A stretch of 64,000 nt of DNA from CAYOSU01 sp964406735 (GTDB taxonomy: Bacteria > Bacillota > Clostridia > Christensenellales > CAMQZB01): contig CAYOSU010000006.1 of assembly GCA_964406735.1 (NCBI GenBank), positions 1 to 64,000 of the forward strand. Reading direction: 5' to 3'. The position numbers were made by a program, and so were the translations under genes. The notes beneath the pieces are model-generated. The model ran no database searches and was not told where the DNA came from. It saw only the letters and a list, made by a program, of their open reading frames with translations. Of the stretch, positions 50,544 to 58,989 are shown in pieces. How positions within the stretch are numbered: position 1 is the first letter of the stretch; each line of letters starts with the position of its first letter.

Positions 50544-51914
50544 ATGCAGATGATTTACAACGTAAAAGACAAACCGTCTTTTGGCAAAACGCTCGTTTTT
50601 GCATTGCAGCAGGTCCTCGCTATTTTGGCGGCTACGATCGCTGTTCCCGCAGTAATCAACGGAGGAGCAAATCTTCCCGCAGATTTCGTTCCGATGTCGC
50701 AGTCGGCGGCACTTTTCGGAGCAGGCGCAGGCACGATCATTTACCTTCTCTTCACGCAGTTTAAGAGCCCTGTATTCCTTGGTTCGTCATTCGCGTTCCT
50801 CGGATCGATGGCAGCAGCCTTCGCAGGTGCAGCGACTTCTTCGCTCGGCTACCTCGGAATTTTGATCGGTGCTGTCGTTGCAGGTCTCGTTTATGTAGTA
50901 ATCGCTATCGTCGTTAAGCTCGCAGGTACGAAGTGGATCGACAAGCTCATGCCTCCCGTTGTTATCGGACCTACGGTTGCGATCATCGGACTTTCCCTCG
51001 CAGGAAACGCTGTCGGCGATCTTTCTAAGGGCGGCGTTGGCACAACCAATCCTTACATCGCTCTCGTTTGCGGTCTCGTAACGCTCGCAGTAACCATCGC
51101 TTGCTCGGTATACGGCAAGAAGATGCTCAAGATGATCCCCTTCATTATGGGTATCCTCGCAGGCTATGTTCTCGCTTCCATCTTCACCTTGATCGGAACG
51201 CTTACCAACAACCCTGAACTTATCATCGTAAACTTCGGCAAATTCGCAACTATGGAATGGGTTCCTTCCTTCACATTCTTGCAGGCATTCAACGGTAACT
51301 ACGGCGATGCAGACATCGGTTCTTACATAGCTACCATCGTAGTTGCTTACGCTCCTGTTGCATTCGTAGTATTCGCAGAGCACATCGCAGACCACAAGAA
51401 TCTCTCTTCCATCATCGACAACAACCTTCTTGAAAATCCCGGTCTTTCCAGAACGCTTCTTGGTGACGGCGTAGGCTCTATGGTCGGTGCAATCTTCGGC
51501 GGCTGCCCCAACACGACTTACGGCGAGTCCGTTGGTTGCGTAGCAATCTCCGGAAACGCTTCCGTAGTAACCATCCTTATGACGGCTATCCTCTGCATCC
51601 TCGCTTCCTTCGTAGGACCTTTCGTAACCTTCCTTGCTACGATCCCCTCCTGTGTAATGGGCGGCGTATGCATGGCTCTTTACGGCTTCATCGCTGTATC
51701 AGGTCTCAAGATGATCCAGCCTGTTGACCTCGGAGATAACAAAAACCTCTTCGTAGTATCCGCAATCCTTATTGCAGGTATCGGCGGACTCAAGCTCCAG
51801 ATCGGTGCAGTAACCCTTACTTCTACGGCTTGCGCACTCATCCTCGGAATCCTCACAAACCTCCTCTGCTCTATCGGCAAGAAGAAAGAGGTTGAAGAAG
51901 AGAAAGCTGAATAA
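50544..51914 (+). CDS. uraA: Uracil/xanthine permease (NCS2 family)
   Basis: The 456-residue protein has about 13-14 membrane segments and the NCS2 signatures: LQQVLAILAATIAVPAVING at the start, YAPVAFVVFAEHIADHKNLS with the substrate Glu, and LGDGVGSMVGAIFGGCPNTT YGE in the half-helix region, split here only by this note. It probably takes up uracil with protons. AAGGAG lies 11 bases before the ATG. A second ATG two codons on is possible. It is followed by a hairpin and then pyrR, so the pair covers pyrimidine salvage and its control. Confidence 0.93.
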   Translation: MQMIYNVKDKPSFGKTLVFALQQVLAILAATIAVPAVINGGANLPADFVPMSQSAALFGAGAGTIIYLLFTQFKSPVFLGSSFAFLGSMAAAFAGAATSSLGYLGILIGAVVAGLVYVVIAIVVKLAGTKWIDKLMPPVVIGPTVAIIGLSLAGNAVGDLSKGGVGTTNPYIALVCGLVTLAVTIACSVYGKKMLKMIPFIMGILAGYVLASIFTLIGTLTNNPELIIVNFGKFATMEWVPSFTFLQAFNGNYGDADIGSYIATIVVAYAPVAFVVFAEHIADHKNLSSIIDNNLLENPGLSRTLLGDGVGSMVGAIFGGCPNTTYGESVGCVAISGNASVVTILMTAILCILASFVGPFVTFLATIPSCVMGGVCMALYGFIAVSGLKMIQPVDLGDNKNLFVVSAILIAGIGGLKLQIGAVTLTSTACALILGILTNLLCSIGKKKEVEEEKAE

Positions 51915-51945
51915 TAAAAACGGGAAGTCATAACTAACAAGATTT

Positions 51946-51972
51946 CAGCAAGCCCCCGAAGAAATTTCGGGG
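51946..51972 (+). terminator. Hairpin between uraA and pyrR
   Basis: AGCCCCCGAA/TTTCGGGGGCT strong stem, followed by TCATAGTTTGC without a clean U-tract. It may terminate uraA partially or act as a PyrR-responsive structure. Confidence 0.6.
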
Positions 51973-52061
51973 GCTTCATAGTTTGCTAATACGATTTTCG
52001 CAAACACATATAATGAAAGGCAAAATTGCCGCAACCAAACTCACTCAGGGGGACTTAATTA

Positions 52062-52583
52062 ATGAAATTCAAGACCTTAGTCATGGACGAGACTGCCGTA
52101 AATAAGGCACTTACAAGAATATCGTACGAGATAATCGAACGCTCGGAATCGCTCGACAACATCATCCTCGTCGGCGTCAAAACGAGAGGCATACCGCTTT
52201 CAAAAACGCTTGCGGAAAATATAAAACGTCTCGCAGGCGTAGACGTTCCACGATTTGACCTCGATGCAACCTCTTTCAGAGACGACGTGAACGCCCGTAC
52301 GCATACGATCGACGCAGGCTTTGACCCGACGGGCAAGGAAGTCATCATAGTAGACGACGTATTGTTCACAGGCCGTACGACGAGAGCGTGTATGGATGCC
52401 GTTATGGAAAGCGGAAGAGCAAAATATATACGCCTTGCCGTTCTTATGGACAGAGGACACAGAGAGCTCCCCATCCGTGCCGATTTCGTTGGCAAGAACG
52501 TTCCGACCTCTGCACGCGAAAAAGTAGTAGTCAAGATAAAAGATCTTGACGGCGAAACGAGCGTTGCAATTTACGAAAACTAA
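52062..52583 (+). CDS. pyrR: PyrR pyrimidine-operon regulator / uracil phosphoribosyltransferase
   Basis: PyrR binds pyr mRNA leaders in response to UMP/UTP and has weak UPRTase activity. The 173-residue protein carries the PRPP loop VIIVDDVLFTGRTTRACMDA (~92-111), ILVGVKTRG-type LVGVKTRGIPLS near residue 40, and VLMDRGHRELPIRADFVGKN with the RNA-contacting basic residues. AGGGGGAC precedes the ATG. No pyr biosynthetic genes follow it. Confidence 0.95.
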   Translation: MKFKTLVMDETAVNKALTRISYEIIERSESLDNIILVGVKTRGIPLSKTLAENIKRLAGVDVPRFDLDATSFRDDVNARTHTIDAGFDPTGKEVIIVDDVLFTGRTTRACMDAVMESGRAKYIRLAVLMDRGHRELPIRADFVGKNVPTSAREKVVVKIKDLDGETSVAIYEN

Positions 52584-52604
52584 TTCAGACCTTATTTTTA
52601 AGCC

Positions 52605-52631
52605 AAAACACGCCGAATGGGCGTGTTTTTC
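52605..52631 (+). terminator. Terminator of pyrR
   Basis: AAAACACGCC, GAATG-type loop, GGCGTGTTTTT. Confidence 0.85.
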
Positions 52632-52837
52632 ATTTGTTTTATGTAATTCTTTAGTTATAACTTTTGTCCGATTTCGTCCGACTTGAACTCTACGGGCGTT
52701 TTGCGACCACTCTTTTGAACGCTTTATACAAGTTAACCCTGACGTTCCTTCCTCTTAACTCAATATATTTCGCAGTTTTCCGTGTTATCAGCCTTAAGAC
52801 TAGACGAGCTATTCATGTTTTTTGTGAAGACCGCATA

Positions 52838-52868
52838 ATAAAAGCCCGAGCATCTTTTGCTCGGGCTT
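52838..52868 (-). terminator. Terminator of traX-like gene
   Basis: On the minus strand AAGCCCGAGCA, 5-base loop, TGCTCGGGCTT followed by TTATTATG. It begins ~8 bases after the stop codon at 52876. Confidence 0.85.
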
Positions 52869-52875
52869 GCTGTTT

Positions 52876-53649
52876 TTACGCTATGACGTTAAAAATAAGT
52901 CCTATTACGAGAAGGTGCAGTGGGTAGTAAACGTAGAACACCCAGCGCATTACCTTGTTTATATTCGGATTTTTTCCTCGCTTGCCGTTATACAGTGCAA
53001 TTATCGGCACTGCGAGGAAAACGGCGTATTGCAAGAACGCATACGACTTTGAAAGCCCAAAGTAATATACGACAACATAGGTAGTTATCCATATAAAGCA
53101 CCAAAGCAACTGCTTTTTTGGCTCGTTCCTGTTCGAGCCTATCGAGAGAATGCAAAGCGATGCGACGCAGCTCCAATCCACAGGGAATGCAGGTACGCAT
53201 AGGAGAATGACCAAAATTGTCTTTGCCCACTGTGGCAATCTTTCACTATCGTTCACTTTGAGCATCAAAAGTCCTATCGCATACGCCCACAGCACGCTTC
53301 CTTGATTGAGAAATCTGCCCATCCCCTCGCCTGTTGCGAACGGTATGAAGCATATCGGACCATACTTTGCGTATATCCCCGTCTGCAACATATACGGGAT
53401 GTGCGAAATGAGCGCAAATATGAACAGTCTTGCGATATACTTGTTGACGTTTCTCGTGTAGTGATAGCCCTCGGCAATGCAATAGCACATTATCGGGAAC
53501 GTAAGCCTGCCCAAGATATGAAGTATTATCGGGAGAGGCTCCGTCGGATATCCGGGGAAAAGCAGCCACGTAACGTGATCTATAGTCATTGCGATAATCG
53601 CAATGAGCTTCAATGCATTCTGATCGAGAGGTTTTTTGTTTTCCAACAT
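52876..53649 (-). CDS. TraX-like membrane acyltransferase-family protein
   Basis: The 257-residue protein has eight hydrophobic segments and the TraX pattern: LDQNALKLIAIIAMTIDHVT at the start with the conserved Asp-His, LGRLTFPIMCYCIAEGYHYT, and FYVYYPLHLLVIGLI at the end. TraX acetylates F pilin in E. coli, but chromosomal TraX homologues in Firmicutes are not tied to conjugation and belong to the wider acyltransferase-3-like membrane group. No conjugation genes are nearby. TAGGAGATATT precedes the ATG. Confidence 0.88.
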   Translation of the reverse strand: MLENKKPLDQNALKLIAIIAMTIDHVTWLLFPGYPTEPLPIILHILGRLTFPIMCYCIAEGYHYTRNVNKYIARLFIFALISHIPYMLQTGIYAKYGPICFIPFATGEGMGRFLNQGSVLWAYAIGLLMLKVNDSERLPQWAKTILVILLCVPAFPVDWSCVASLCILSIGSNRNEPKKQLLWCFIWITTYVVVYYFGLSKSYAFLQYAVFLAVPIIALYNGKRGKNPNINKVMRWVFYVYYPLHLLVIGLIFNVIA

Positions 53650-53659
53650 AATATCTCCT

Positions 53660-53694
53660 AAAAAAACAAACGGCGTTTCTTTCGTTACGCCGTT
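53660..53694 (-). terminator. Terminator of the phosphatase-DUF3810 operon
   Basis: On the minus strand AACGGCGT, loop, ACGCCGTT-type stem followed by TGTTTTTTTAGG. Confidence 0.8.
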
Positions 53695-53795
53695 ATTTTA
53701 CATCTCTATTCACTTTTTGTCAATAGCTGCGGTTATTTCGCAATAAGTTTTGCCGTTTAACGCCGAAATCTCGCATATTTTTGCTTTTTTGCATA

Positions 53796-54914
53796 TCACG
53801 ACTCTTCGCTCGTTTGCCTCTTATATATCTGCAAAAGAAATCGTCCCGTCATCGAATAACTCTTGACGCCCTCGCTCTGCCCCGAGCCTTTGAGGTACTT
53901 ATCATTCCACCAATCGGTTATCTTATCCCAAAGCGTATCGTAAGATGCCCAGTGCGCACTCGCATTCCGATATTGCGTCATCGCATGCTCGCCAAAATAT
54001 TCCACCGCTCGGTAATACTCCGACGTATCATTCTTGTCGTACGACTCGTTCAGCATCTTGTTTGCGGCGTATAAAAGTCCGCAATAACGCAAAAAGTCGT
54101 CTTCGGAGGTGAGGAGCAGATAATACGCTGCGTAATTTGCCTCGTCCTCTCGCGACACGCCCTTGCCGTGCGCTATCTCGTGCGCAACGGTCTCTGCAAG
54201 CTGATAAGTAGGCACGTCCGTCGAAACGTTACATTCGCCCAATACGACCTGAAATTGCCCCGTAATTCCCGAATAACTCATGAACTTGCTGAAATATACG
54301 GGCTTGGCTCTAAGCTCAAACGTGGAGAAATATTCACCCTCAAATCTGTGGTACTCTTCGTTGATAAGGCTTGACAGCTCGTCGAACGTATAAGGGCACA
54401 CGATGTCGCCGTTTTCGTCAAACTCAAGCTTTTTGGCAAGCTCGTTGCTTTGCGTTGCGTAATATATACTTGCGTCTGCGCATTCCTTTATCGACATCTC
54501 GACACTAGGTAGATCAAACGCAGTCATAACGGACTTTCTGCTGTAAGAACAAGTGAACGTTGCGTTAAACAGCGTTATAACTCCGAGAACTATCGCCGTA
54601 ACGTTCAAAAGTCTTTTGAAAAACGTCTCCCACTTCTTCTTACAAAGGAGAACGATAAGACTTATTAATATCGCAACAAGTGCGATCACTGCCGCAATAT
54701 ACGCCCATTCGGTGAGAGAAAACGGCAAAAGGTTGGTGATACGGCTTATCAAGAAGATATACCCTCGCCCCAAGGTCTTTGCAAAAAACGAGTCGCAAAG
54801 CTCAGTATTGCCCCTTGAAAAGTATAAAAGGATCAAGATAAGAGCGAGCGCAATAATTATTGCGCCCCTCCACCAGTTTTTCTTTATAAACGTTTTGATC
54901 TTATTGCCGTCCAC
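53796..54914 (-). CDS. DUF3810 membrane-anchored zinc-peptidase-like protein
   Basis: The 372-residue protein has three membrane helices near the amino end (~17-35, ~70-90, ~103-120) and an extracytoplasmic domain with His245-Glu-Ile-Ala-His249 (ETVAHEIAHGKGVSREDEAN), a zinc-binding HExxH followed by an acidic third-ligand region (Glu256/Glu258). DUF3810 proteins are presumed metalloproteases of unknown substrate. The start is a GTG behind AGAGGA, 14 bases after the tyrosine phosphatase gene. The pair is an operon. Confidence 0.85.
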   Translation of the reverse strand: MDGNKIKTFIKKNWWRGAIIIALALILILLYFSRGNTELCDSFFAKTLGRGYIFLISRITNLLPFSLTEWAYIAAVIALVAILISLIVLLCKKKWETFFKRLLNVTAIVLGVITLFNATFTCSYSRKSVMTAFDLPSVEMSIKECADASIYYATQSNELAKKLEFDENGDIVCPYTFDELSSLINEEYHRFEGEYFSTFELRAKPVYFSKFMSYSGITGQFQVVLGECNVSTDVPTYQLAETVAHEIAHGKGVSREDEANYAAYYLLLTSEDDFLRYCGLLYAANKMLNESYDKNDTSEYYRAVEYFGEHAMTQYRNASAHWASYDTLWDKITDWWNDKYLKGSGQSEGVKSYSMTGRFLLQIYKRQTSEES

Positions 54915-54928
54915 CGTTTTATTTCCTC

Positions 54929-55720
54929 TTATTCGAGATAGAACGCTTTCCAGTCGTCCGTCATCTCCTTGGTGATGCCGTATTCTCCCAAAAGATAGTC
55001 GTCGAAGGTTGCGTACTTTGAAAAGATCGCATCAAACGACGCATTAAGGAACCTCTCGTTTGTGAATACGATGTATCTCATAAGCTCCAAACCGCGATCC
55101 AAGCTCTCCTTGGGCGCATTCATCGCCTTTGCGTATTCGGTTATCTTATCGAACATCTTCTGGTTGTCTTCCTTTCTGTACTCGTTGGAGTCGAGATAGT
55201 CTTTCATCGCCTGTTCTTTCGTTCCGCCGAGTGCGAGAGTGATAAGCATACCGCCGACACCCGTCCTGTCCTTGCCGCTTGCGCAGTGATAAAGTATAGG
55301 CTTGTGCTCGTTGAGCGCAAGAAGAGTCTGTCTGTACGCTTCGTTGTTCATCGGCATTTCGGCGTAAGAATTTTCAAACTCTCTTTTGATCTTTTCAGCC
55401 TGCTCCGCAGTAAGTCCGCTCGATCCCTTAGCCTGCGACTCCATATCTGCCGCACCAGCCGACAACGACCTCAAAGCGGGGAGATTGACGTATTTGAAAT
55501 TACCCTCGAAATCGGGAGCTTTCGCTATCTCTTTTGCATCACGGTAATCAAACACCGTGCCGATGTTGAGTGCATTGATAGCTTTCTTATCCTCTTCGCT
55601 TACTGCATTCAAAGCACCACATCTGAAAAACATACCTTTCTTTATCTTTCTGCCGTCGGCAACGGGCGTACCGCCCATATCACGGAAGTTTTCTACCGAC
55701 GAAAACATTGATCTTTTCAT
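54929..55720 (-). CDS. Tyrosine-protein phosphatase (PF13350 type)
   Basis: The 263-residue cytoplasmic protein has the P-loop nucleophile Cys146 and Arg152 in YHCASGKDRTGVGGM and an amino-terminal SSVENFRDMGGTPVADGRKI motif typical of this family (related to LipA/MptpB). It may act on phosphotyrosine, phosphoserine or phosphoinositides, with preferences varying in the family. ATGGAGGATAAAT precedes the ATG. It is co-transcribed with the DUF3810 gene. Confidence 0.9.
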   Translation of the reverse strand: MKRSMFSSVENFRDMGGTPVADGRKIKKGMFFRCGALNAVSEEDKKAINALNIGTVFDYRDAKEIAKAPDFEGNFKYVNLPALRSLSAGAADMESQAKGSSGLTAEQAEKIKREFENSYAEMPMNNEAYRQTLLALNEHKPILYHCASGKDRTGVGGMLITLALGGTKEQAMKDYLDSNEYRKEDNQKMFDKITEYAKAMNAPKESLDRGLELMRYIVFTNERFLNASFDAIFSKYATFDDYLLGEYGITKEMTDDWKAFYLE

Positions 55721-56034
55721 TATTTATCCTCCATAGCAAAGCTGTTATCTACAGGTCTTTACGTCCATTTTTATATATAATATCAAATCGACCGCTTCGT
55801 TGTCAACGACGAAAGCCGAGTCTTGTTGCATTTCGTACATTTGCCTCTCTTTTATCTGAAAACGCCAACTTGCCAATATATCTTCATATTCTTTTGCTTT
55901 TCTCCCTATAAAAAGAATCACTCCCGATTTTCGGGAGCAATTCTTCAAGGGTTAATTATGACACAAATCCTGTGTGAGTGATTAGCTTTTTCTCGCCAAG
56001 AGACCCTTACGCCTCTTAAGCTGCTTTTACCCTA
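55721..56034. other. Intergenic region
   Basis: This 314-base gap holds the terminator of the GPH transporter gene (55910-55937). A 67-codon minus-strand frame at 55745-55948 overlaps that terminator and lacks a convincing start, so I do not call it a gene. No recognised promoter boxes of consensus quality were seen. Confidence 0.5.
55910..55937 (-). terminator. Terminator of GPH transporter gene
   Basis: On the minus strand CTCCCGAAAATCGGGAG followed by TGATTCTTTTTATAG. It lies ~100 bases after the stop at 56035. Confidence 0.7.
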
Positions 56035-57507
56035 TTAAGCGTTCTTTTCAGCGTTCTGCGCTTCTAAGTCAGCGTACATCTGAGAACGAATCTCAGGGGT
56101 GATAGGATATTTCTTGTATACGAAATAGGTGATAGTACCAAGGATTCCGGGAACGAGACCCATGATTACGATGAACCAGGTGAGCATCGAAGGAAGCTTG
56201 GAAAGCTCGCCTACGTAGTCGCCGGTATCGGAGTTAACTTCATAACCGATAGCGATAAGGATAACGCCGACTACTGCAGAAGCGATAGCGCTCTGCGCCT
56301 TCTCGAGGAACTTCTGTCCTGCCTGAGTCAAAGCAGAACGGTCTTTTCCGTTCTTCCAGATCTGATAGTCCATAACTTCCATTCCCATTGCGTTGCCGGG
56401 AACGAAGCCCATACCGATCGCAAATGCGGAAACGAACATCGAAACGAAGAAGAGAGCAGGAACATCATCCAAAACGCCAACCATCTGAAGAATGAAAAGG
56501 AACAATCCGGAGCCTGCCTGAATGAGGTGAAGAACTCTCTGCATCTTAGCAGGATCGCCGACCTTCTTCATTACGGGAACGGAAATAACCGTTGCGAAAA
56601 GAAGAGGGAGAATCATCATCATTCCTGCGATGAGGGTAAGCGTGCCCATAAGCTCAAGGTCAACTGCACCCGTCGTAAAGTCACAGCAGAACGCCCATTT
56701 GATGTAATAAGAAGATGTTGAGAAAAGGAAAGTCCAGATAAATCCTGAGAATACCGATGCGAGAAGGTTGATGGTCATTGCCTTATTCTCTTTGAAGAGA
56801 ACGAAGAAGTCTTTGATCTTAACTTCTTCCTCTTTCTCGGGTTCAACAGCAACTTTTTCTTTGATGAGTGCCCAGCCGAGCAAGGAAATTACAAGACCGC
56901 CGATCATCATAACGGTAACAACGATTCCGTACGCGTCGTGCATGCTGCCAACGGATTCGTTTACCTTAACGATAATAGCCGTAAGAGAAGTTCCCATCAT
57001 AGAAAGAACCATCGTGAGGATTCTCGGGAATGTAACGAGCTTAGAACGCTCGCCAACGTCGTCCGTCATCGTTCTGTAAAGAAGATTGGGGTTGTTGAAG
57101 GATGAACCGATATCGTAAACGAGGTAGAAGAAGATTACCCAAACGGTTACGAGAAGAGGCATCTGAGCGATAGCCGTCGGAATGAAGTAAAGACAAGCAA
57201 TACCGAGAGCCATCAATATCATTGCGATAAGAAGGAAAGGTTTATATTTACCGATCTTAGTCGGTTTAGCCTTATCCATAATGTACGCCTGCAAGGGATC
57301 GTCGACTGCGTCGATAACTCTCGCCGCGAAAAGTACGGTCGTACCAACGATTGCTCCGTATGCACCAAGTCCTGCGTAGTCGGTAAGATAACTCATAAAG
57401 CCGACCTGCATGATCATGGCAACGAGCGAGCCAAGTACCGCCATCGCTGTTACGCCAAAAATTTCTCTGAACCCTACTTTATTCGGGTCTTTAACCTTTT
57501 TGCCCAT
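56035..57507 (-). CDS. GPH-family (glycoside-pentoside-hexuronide) cation symporter
   Basis: The 490-residue MFS-type transporter has 12 membrane segments. The first cytoplasmic loop region (FAARVIDAVDDPLQAYIMDK, with the R-x-x-D-x2-D-P motif) and the YKPFLL segment are the GPH (MelB/XynB) hallmarks. The second half repeats the fold, ending in a polar tail. I set the start at the ATG at 57507, eight bases after AAGGAG. A longer frame overlaps the ribosome site. It probably imports a disaccharide or glycoside with Na+ or H+. The divergent AraC regulator and a palindrome in its leader suggest substrate-controlled expression. Confidence 0.9.
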   Translation of the reverse strand: MGKKVKDPNKVGFREIFGVTAMAVLGSLVAMIMQVGFMSYLTDYAGLGAYGAIVGTTVLFAARVIDAVDDPLQAYIMDKAKPTKIGKYKPFLLIAMILMALGIACLYFIPTAIAQMPLLVTVWVIFFYLVYDIGSSFNNPNLLYRTMTDDVGERSKLVTFPRILTMVLSMMGTSLTAIIVKVNESVGSMHDAYGIVVTVMMIGGLVISLLGWALIKEKVAVEPEKEEEVKIKDFFVLFKENKAMTINLLASVFSGFIWTFLFSTSSYYIKWAFCCDFTTGAVDLELMGTLTLIAGMMMILPLLFATVISVPVMKKVGDPAKMQRVLHLIQAGSGLFLFILQMVGVLDDVPALFFVSMFVSAFAIGMGFVPGNAMGMEVMDYQIWKNGKDRSALTQAGQKFLEKAQSAIASAVVGVILIAIGYEVNSDTGDYVGELSKLPSMLTWFIVIMGLVPGILGTITYFVYKKYPITPEIRSQMYADLEAQNAEKNA

Positions 57508-57541
57508 AAACATTTCTCCTTTTTTTTGCACAAATATGCAT

Positions 57542-57561
57542 TGTAGTATTGTTATACTACA
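57542..57561. promoter_or_regulatory. Palindromic operator candidate before the GPH transporter gene
   Basis: TGTAGTAT, TGTT, ATACTACA is a perfect 8-base inverted repeat, 35 bases upstream of the transporter ATG and overlapping a minus-strand -10-like TATAAC. It lies in the gap shared with the divergent AraC gene. Confidence 0.55.
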
Positions 57562-57624
57562 CCCGTTTTCGAAATGTGTATTGCAGAAATCCTACACTTT
57601 TGTACAGATTTTTGATGTAAAATG

Positions 57625-57653
57625 TTGATTTTTTGAAAAATAGCTTATATAAT
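57625..57653 (+). promoter_or_regulatory. Promoter of AraC-family gene
   Basis: TTGATT (57625-57630), 17 bases, TATAAT (57648-57653), then AAGGAGATATAT before the ATG at 57712. Confidence 0.75.
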
Positions 57654-57711
57654 AAATACAAGACTGTTGTTTTCGCGGCAATTTTTCGTCTTGTGATAAG
57701 GAGATATATCT

Positions 57712-58899
57712 ATGGAATACGACGTAATGAAAAATTACTTGTCTCACCTTACGAACATTCTGAATCTCGACTTCGTGCTATATAAAAACGACGAGCTGGT
57801 GAACTCGTTCGCTTCGGTCGGAGACCCTTTTTCATTGAGATCGCACCTTATCGAGCTTATGAACGACAAGCCTTTGTTCATCCTTAATTGCGAGCCCGAG
57901 CTTGGCATCGCAAAAGTCCCCGTCGTCAATACGCCGTACATTGTATATATCGGGTCGTGCCTTACCATCGAGAAAAACGAGCACACCACGCAAAACGTGC
58001 TTACCTATTTCGACCTTCCGTCGTCGAGCTTTCAGGATCTGAACGCTTACGTATCATCTCTTCCGTCGATAAAATTCAACTCACTTCTGAGCATTTCCAT
58101 TTCTTTATACGAGGCTTTGAATCATTCGATACCCGACCTCACGAAGAGCTATTCTCTCGACCTTTCGGCAACCGTAAACAGATCTACGATACCAACGCAG
58201 TTCAAAATGACGGATCTTAGTCTTTCTACGAGAGAACGCTCTTATCAATTTGAAGAAAAACTCAGGTTTCTTATTTCAAACGGATTTACAGAAGACCTTT
58301 CTGATATGAATAACTTTGCCGATATGTCCTCAACCGCATCGCAGATCGCGACGGGCACGCTGAGGCAACTTAAAAACTGTGTGGAGATATTGATCACCAT
58401 TTCTTCTCGTGCGGCAATGGCAGGCGGATTGCCGCCGATCATCGCTTACGACCTTTCAGATATCTATTATTTGAAAGTAGAAAACGCCACTACTATCGAA
58501 GAGCTTTACGCTGCTTCCGCAAACATACCGTTGATCTTCGCTACGAAGGTACGTGATTTCAGAGGCTTTAATACAGATAACTACATCGTCAAAAAATGCG
58601 TGCGATACGTCTACGACAATTTGGCAAAAAAAATAACTCTCGACGATATCGCAAACGCCGTCGGCACATCTCCGACTTATATATCTTCTCAATTTTCAAA
58701 TGAGTTTGATATGACCATCCCACATTTTATCAAATCGTGCAGAATACGCTATGCAGAGTATTTGCTGAGATTTTCGGACTATTCTCTTGTCGAGATAGCC
58801 AATATCCTCAATTTCTCCTCGCAAAGCGCTTTTCAGAACGCCTTTAAGGAAATATCCGGAATGACTCCAAAGGAATATAAGACATCTACTATGGTATGA
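57712..58899 (+). CDS. AraC-family transcriptional regulator
   Basis: The 395-residue protein has a carboxyl AraC/XylS domain (~295-392): KITLDDIANAVGTSPTYISS, then LVEIANILNFSSQSAFQNAF and ISGMTPKEYKT. The amino-terminal ~290 residues are a helical and beta-rich sensor region with no signature I recognise, unlike the simple cupin type. It is divergent from the GPH sugar transporter, its most likely target. It stands alone, ahead of a hairpin terminator. Confidence 0.9.
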   Translation: MEYDVMKNYLSHLTNILNLDFVLYKNDELVNSFASVGDPFSLRSHLIELMNDKPLFILNCEPELGIAKVPVVNTPYIVYIGSCLTIEKNEHTTQNVLTYFDLPSSSFQDLNAYVSSLPSIKFNSLLSISISLYEALNHSIPDLTKSYSLDLSATVNRSTIPTQFKMTDLSLSTRERSYQFEEKLRFLISNGFTEDLSDMNNFADMSSTASQIATGTLRQLKNCVEILITISSRAAMAGGLPPIIAYDLSDIYYLKVENATTIEELYAASANIPLIFATKVRDFRGFNTDNYIVKKCVRYVYDNLAKKITLDDIANAVGTSPTYISSQFSNEFDMTIPHFIKSCRIRYAEYLLRFSDYSLVEIANILNFSSQSAFQNAFKEISGMTPKEYKTSTMV

Positions 58900-58935
58900 C
58901 ACGTATCGTTTTCCACCGCATTAAAATAGCAACAA

Positions 58936-58966
58936 ACACTAAAAAGCTCGGATGTTTCCGAGCTTT
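58936..58966 (-). terminator. Terminator between convergent AraC and Fe-ADH genes
   Basis: AAAGCTCGGA/TCCGAGCTTT stem (58943-58966). The minus strand continues TTAGTG and the plus strand CATTATTTTG, so it probably works in both directions. Confidence 0.75.
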
Positions 58967-58989
58967 CATTATTTTGTAAAGTCTTCTTT

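Noticed and set aside
55745..55948. 67-codon minus-strand frame after the GPH transporter gene
   Set aside because: It covers the transporter's terminator and has no ribosome site or conserved feature. It could be a real small gene but cannot be supported.
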